The notes beneath the pieces were generated by a model that did no database searches, was not told the origin of the DNA, and saw only the letters and a list, made by a program, of their open reading frames with translations. Of a stretch of DNA of 64,000 nucleotides, positions 60,685-64,000 are shown piece after piece; positions within the stretch are counted from its first letter, which is position 1; each line of letters opens with the position of its first letter. This stretch comes from Vitis vinifera (Eukaryota > Streptophyta > Magnoliopsida > Vitales > Vitaceae). The translations under genes and the position numbers were made by a program. The stretch is taken from NCBI RefSeq assembly GCF_030704535.1, contig NC_081819.1, forward strand, positions 18,696,001-18,760,000, read 5' to 3'.

Positions 60685-60694
60685 TATTTGTATA
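60685..60694 (-). promoter_or_regulatory. TATA-like element of P450 E
   Basis: The minus strand reads TATACAAATA about 65-75 bp upstream of the start codon at 60621. The matching position in P450 D is altered. Confidence 0.5.
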
Positions 60695-60719
60695 GAAACA
60701 TGAGGACCATGAACTGCTT

Positions 60720-62038
60720 ATCAACAAATTAATCACGGTTATTTTGGTATTTGTATCAAATGAATTTAGTTTTTTTTGCCAAATGCATAAATTAGGTTTT
60801 GAGGAGGCACTAAGAAATGGATGGCTTTTGGACATTAAAGTGTCCAAAAGTAGGTAAGAAATTAATAAATTATTGAAATCCAAGGGAAAAGTAGGTAAGA
60901 AATTATTGAAATCCAAGAGACTTGTAAAATTTGAATTCTAATATCCACACGTGATTTCCGTGTATCCTACTCGACCATGAGACTTGCATGACTTGGACTC
61001 AACCATCTAAATGGAAATTGTTTGAGATTTAATTAATAGTAAAATCCTATTTCTTTTTTTTTTATTGACAATACTAAAAATTTTATTCAACATAAAAAAA
61101 ATTTGTATAAGACAAAATAAAGCTTTGACAAGAAGAACATTTTATTAACTTTCATATTAAGTTTTTAAAAAATCTTAAATAAATTAATTAAGCAGCCATA
61201 AAACCTTTTATTGAACTTTAAAAAAGGTTTTTCTCTTCTCATAAATCAAACCAAGACATAAACATTTTATGGAAAAACTTGGAAAAGTAGGTTGATATAT
61301 TTGATTTGTGAACATAACAAAATTGAATACATAAAGATGAAAAGTTAAGGTTTATTTGGTTTTTCGAGAATAGTATTCAAAAACATTTTCAATCATTTGA
61401 TATATAGTAATGTTATCGACTTTTTTTCTACATTTTTAAATATTTCGTAAAAATATTTTTGATATATAGTAATTTATTTTCAATCATTCTTCATATTTAT
61501 ATATTTATTTTTACACATGATTCCAAAAAGGCAAAAAATAAGGGAAAATATTTCTTTCAGAAATTAGAATATAAGTGAAAATACCCTCTTTTTAAAAAAA
61601 AATTACTAAATTAATGTAGTTTTTGAATTGTAGAGGGGACCAACCAATTCCTTTTCTGATAGGGTTTACCTTTTCAAGCCCTTTTGAATTGTATATTCAT
61701 TTTTCCAAACATCTTTGTCTCGGCTCATTTATTTCATAAACATTTTTGTTTCAGTCGTCTGAAAATGTCTACTCTGTTATTGTTCCAAGTTCCTACAATC
61801 AAGACACTACATTAAACCATGATTTGGATGACCCCGATGACAATATTCATATTTAGTTCTTTCTTCTATATTGTAGAGCAAGACTACTAAAACTTCTATC
61901 CACCCTTTTAGCTGTTTCTGATTAAAGTGATACAACAGAGAAAAAAACAAATATTTTGAAAAACTTGGGTGGGTATTAGGTAATGATAGGGTAGATAAAC
62001 AACATAGAAGTTACATTCATTACAACATAAAAATACAA
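60720..62038. other. Intergenic between P450 E and P450 F
   Basis: No gene is recognised. The part from about 61740 matches the sequence left of P450 E, marking the 3' side of the duplicated unit. The remainder is AT-rich with no repeats worth naming. Confidence 0.6.
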
Positions 62039-64000
62039 TCAAACTTTGATGGGAATAGCCCGTAGAGGCTGGGCCTTCTGTAATGTAAATCCCAACTTCT
62101 CATTCATGTCCATATCTTCTGGTTTCATACCATCGTCAAGCTTCCAAGCATAGGAATGAAGAAGAGAGGCCAATATCAGGTGCACCATCCTATGAGCTAA
62201 TGGCAGTCCAAGACATATTCTTCTTCCAGCACCAAATGGAATCAACTCAAAATCTCGGCCTTTGACATCAATATCGCACCCCAGAAACCTCTCAGGCACG
62301 AATGCATTCGGGTTCGACCAAATGCTTGGATCACGACCGATAGCCCATGCATTAATTAGTACTTGGGAATTCTTTGGAACTGTGAAGCCGCATATTTCTA
62401 CATCAGTTTCAGCTTTATGGGGAACTAGCAGTGGGGCTGGTGGGTGCAGCCTAAAGGTCTCTTTAACTATGCCTTGTAAGTAAGGGAGCTTTGAGATGTC
62501 TGATTCTTGAACTATCCCATCCTTGCCAAGGACTTCTTGGAGCTCCCTTTGAGCTTTTACCATTGTTTCCGGGTTGTGTAGTAGCTCTGCCATTGCCCAC
62601 TCTATTGTGTCTGAAGTGGTGTCAGTTCCCGCAACAAAGAGATCCTGATTATACAAAGCAGAGTTAGAATTTAGGTTTCATTGATCATAGTTGGCAAATA
62701 TGCAGTTACCAATGTTTTCTACATGAATGGAAAAGAAAAACTGTACAAGAAATAACTCCAAGGAAGACTAACTTCTAATTGATTGTTTACTTAAGTTTTT
62801 AAGTTAATTTCAGTTTTATAACTTAACCAATTTCACAGTTAAAAGTTAAAAGGAAACGCAATTGCAGGTACATAATATAGATACTTCAGTGGAGAAGTCA
62901 CCAAGGATCAGATATAATGATTTATAAATTATTCCAAAAGTCACTGAAGTCATTCTTCATCAAAATTAGGCTGTAGTTCAGCTAAAATATTGAGAAATTC
63001 AATCTTCTCGTGTATATATATAGGTGTTACTATTGAATGAAATCCATATATTCAGGAGGCATTTAAATAAGGAACTTAAATTACTCCATAATATATATGA
63101 ACTAGAAGTGATATCAAAAAAATAGAATTCAGAAAATAGTTTAACATCTTTTATAAAGTAGGGTTATACTCTAAAATGTAATGCACAGAATGAAAATGAT
63201 AGTTAATGTGATATCCCACATCGGAAAAAAGAAAAAGTTTCTAACATTGTATATATGGTTTCTCTTAATCTTATAGATGTATTTTAAAGCCGTGAAGAAA
63301 TAAATTTATTACAAATAGTATGAGCTAGTCGATCTCCAATCCCAATGAGGGGAGTTTGTTTGACCTTACAAAAGATATCATTTGTTTCACCTACAAGGGA
63401 TCTTAACTTTGTATAATGCCTACATGGGAGGGTGCTATATGTGTGTGGACTTGCTTGTAGATGACAATATCTACTTGGGAGGAAGGAAGTTGGTCCTTAT
63501 AGAAAGATGATTAATACTAATATATAGTGAAGCAAGGATTGCGATAAGGCACTCACCATAAGCAAATGTATAATATCATTGCAGCTCCACTCTTGGTTAT
63601 TTTCTTTTGTGAGATTGAGGAAGGCATCTAGTACATCGTTGCTTGCTGATGAAGCTTTTGATTGTACCCTTTGAGTGATTAGACCATCAAAAATATCAAT
63701 TAATTTACCAAAATGAACCTTCATGTTCCGCTGTATACATTGTGGGTCAATCAATCTGAAGGCCGGGAAATAATCTGCAAAGTTGGGTTTTCCAGCTTCT
63801 TCCATCACACCCCATACAATATCCTTGAACTCTTGTGAAAAAGTAGAATCATGATGAGCCAAATTAGTGGAGAAAATAGTGTTCGATAACAAATTAAGGC
63901 TTGCTGTGAAGGTTGCTGCACCAATATCGACTGCACAACCCCTACCGCAACATTCTTCCACATGGTCCAGCAGTTCCTGTACAATTTTTTTCCGAAGGCC
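62039..64000 (-). CDS. Cytochrome P450, CYP76 family (P450 F), partial at window edge
   Basis: Exon 2 (62644-62039, 606 bp) is complete and exon 1 is visible from its 3' end at 63557 to the window edge, 148 codons. If exon 1 is 885 bp as in its relatives, the start codon lies at about 64441 outside the window. The 912-bp intron has a GTGAGT donor and a CAG acceptor. Visible motifs: AGTDTTS, KETFRL, PERF, heme loop [10 protein letters not shown] with Cys, C-terminus PIKV. The visible frame is open throughout. It is the closest relative of P450 E, including long stretches of intron (for example TTCTAATTGATTGTTTACT). Confidence 0.9.

Overview
The window looks like nuclear DNA of a flowering plant. 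It is AT-rich, its genes have introns, its cytochrome P450s are of the plant CYP76 type, and it holds several plant Ty1-copia elements with the initiator-methionine tRNA primer site. Grapevine (Vitis) is my best guess, from the resemblance of the P450s to the grape CYP76F group. That is recall and inference, not a search result.

The backbone is a tandem CYP76 array, all on the minus strand. Three copies are complete and share one architecture: an 885-bp exon 1, a phase-0 intron and a 606-bp exon 2, giving 496 aa (9405-11940, 52514-54337, 57959-60621). A fourth (62039 to the right edge) is intact as far as visible. Between them lie broken copies: a lone tail (8187-8337), an exon 2 with a tandemly repeated 3' part and no exon 1 (17369-18444), a frameshifted exon 2 (24169-24778), a shrunken exon1/exon2 remnant (23470-24010), a remnant split by a copia element at its splice donor (29110-35250), and an exon 2 split by a 5.9-kb gypsy-type element (44432-50890). 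CYP76 enzymes are ER-anchored monooxygenases, many of which oxidise monoterpenols such as geraniol and linalool. The substrate here cannot be read from sequence.

Layout: 1-1186 intergenic; 1192-5950 old copia with matching target-site duplications (TSDs); 6756-7040 LINE remnant; 7866-12000 P450 A and its duplicated flank; 12177-15480 a GC-richer mosaic with a broken receptor-like kinase fragment; 16297-18836 duplicate of the P450 A flank and exon 2; 19336-23245 a very young copia with an intact pol frame but no gag; 23470-26290 P450 debris; 26300-29040 AT-rich; 29040-35340 P450 remnant with a copia, a MITE-like insert and two minisatellites; 35353-36408 a short duplicated module and a scrambled ARF GTPase pseudogene; 36550-43080 copia inserted next to it; 43620-44430 a GC-rich element with a captured UNC93-like fragment; 44499-50359 gypsy-type element; 50890-52500 repeats; 52514-64000 the three right-hand P450 genes.

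The story is repeated local duplication of CYP76 genes with heavy transposon traffic, leaving a few working copies among many partial ones. I see no CRISPR array, rRNA or tRNA gene. I found no clearly new biological system. The most unusual items are the gag-less young copia, the permuted ARF fragment, the captured-gene islands and the transposon at a splice donor.
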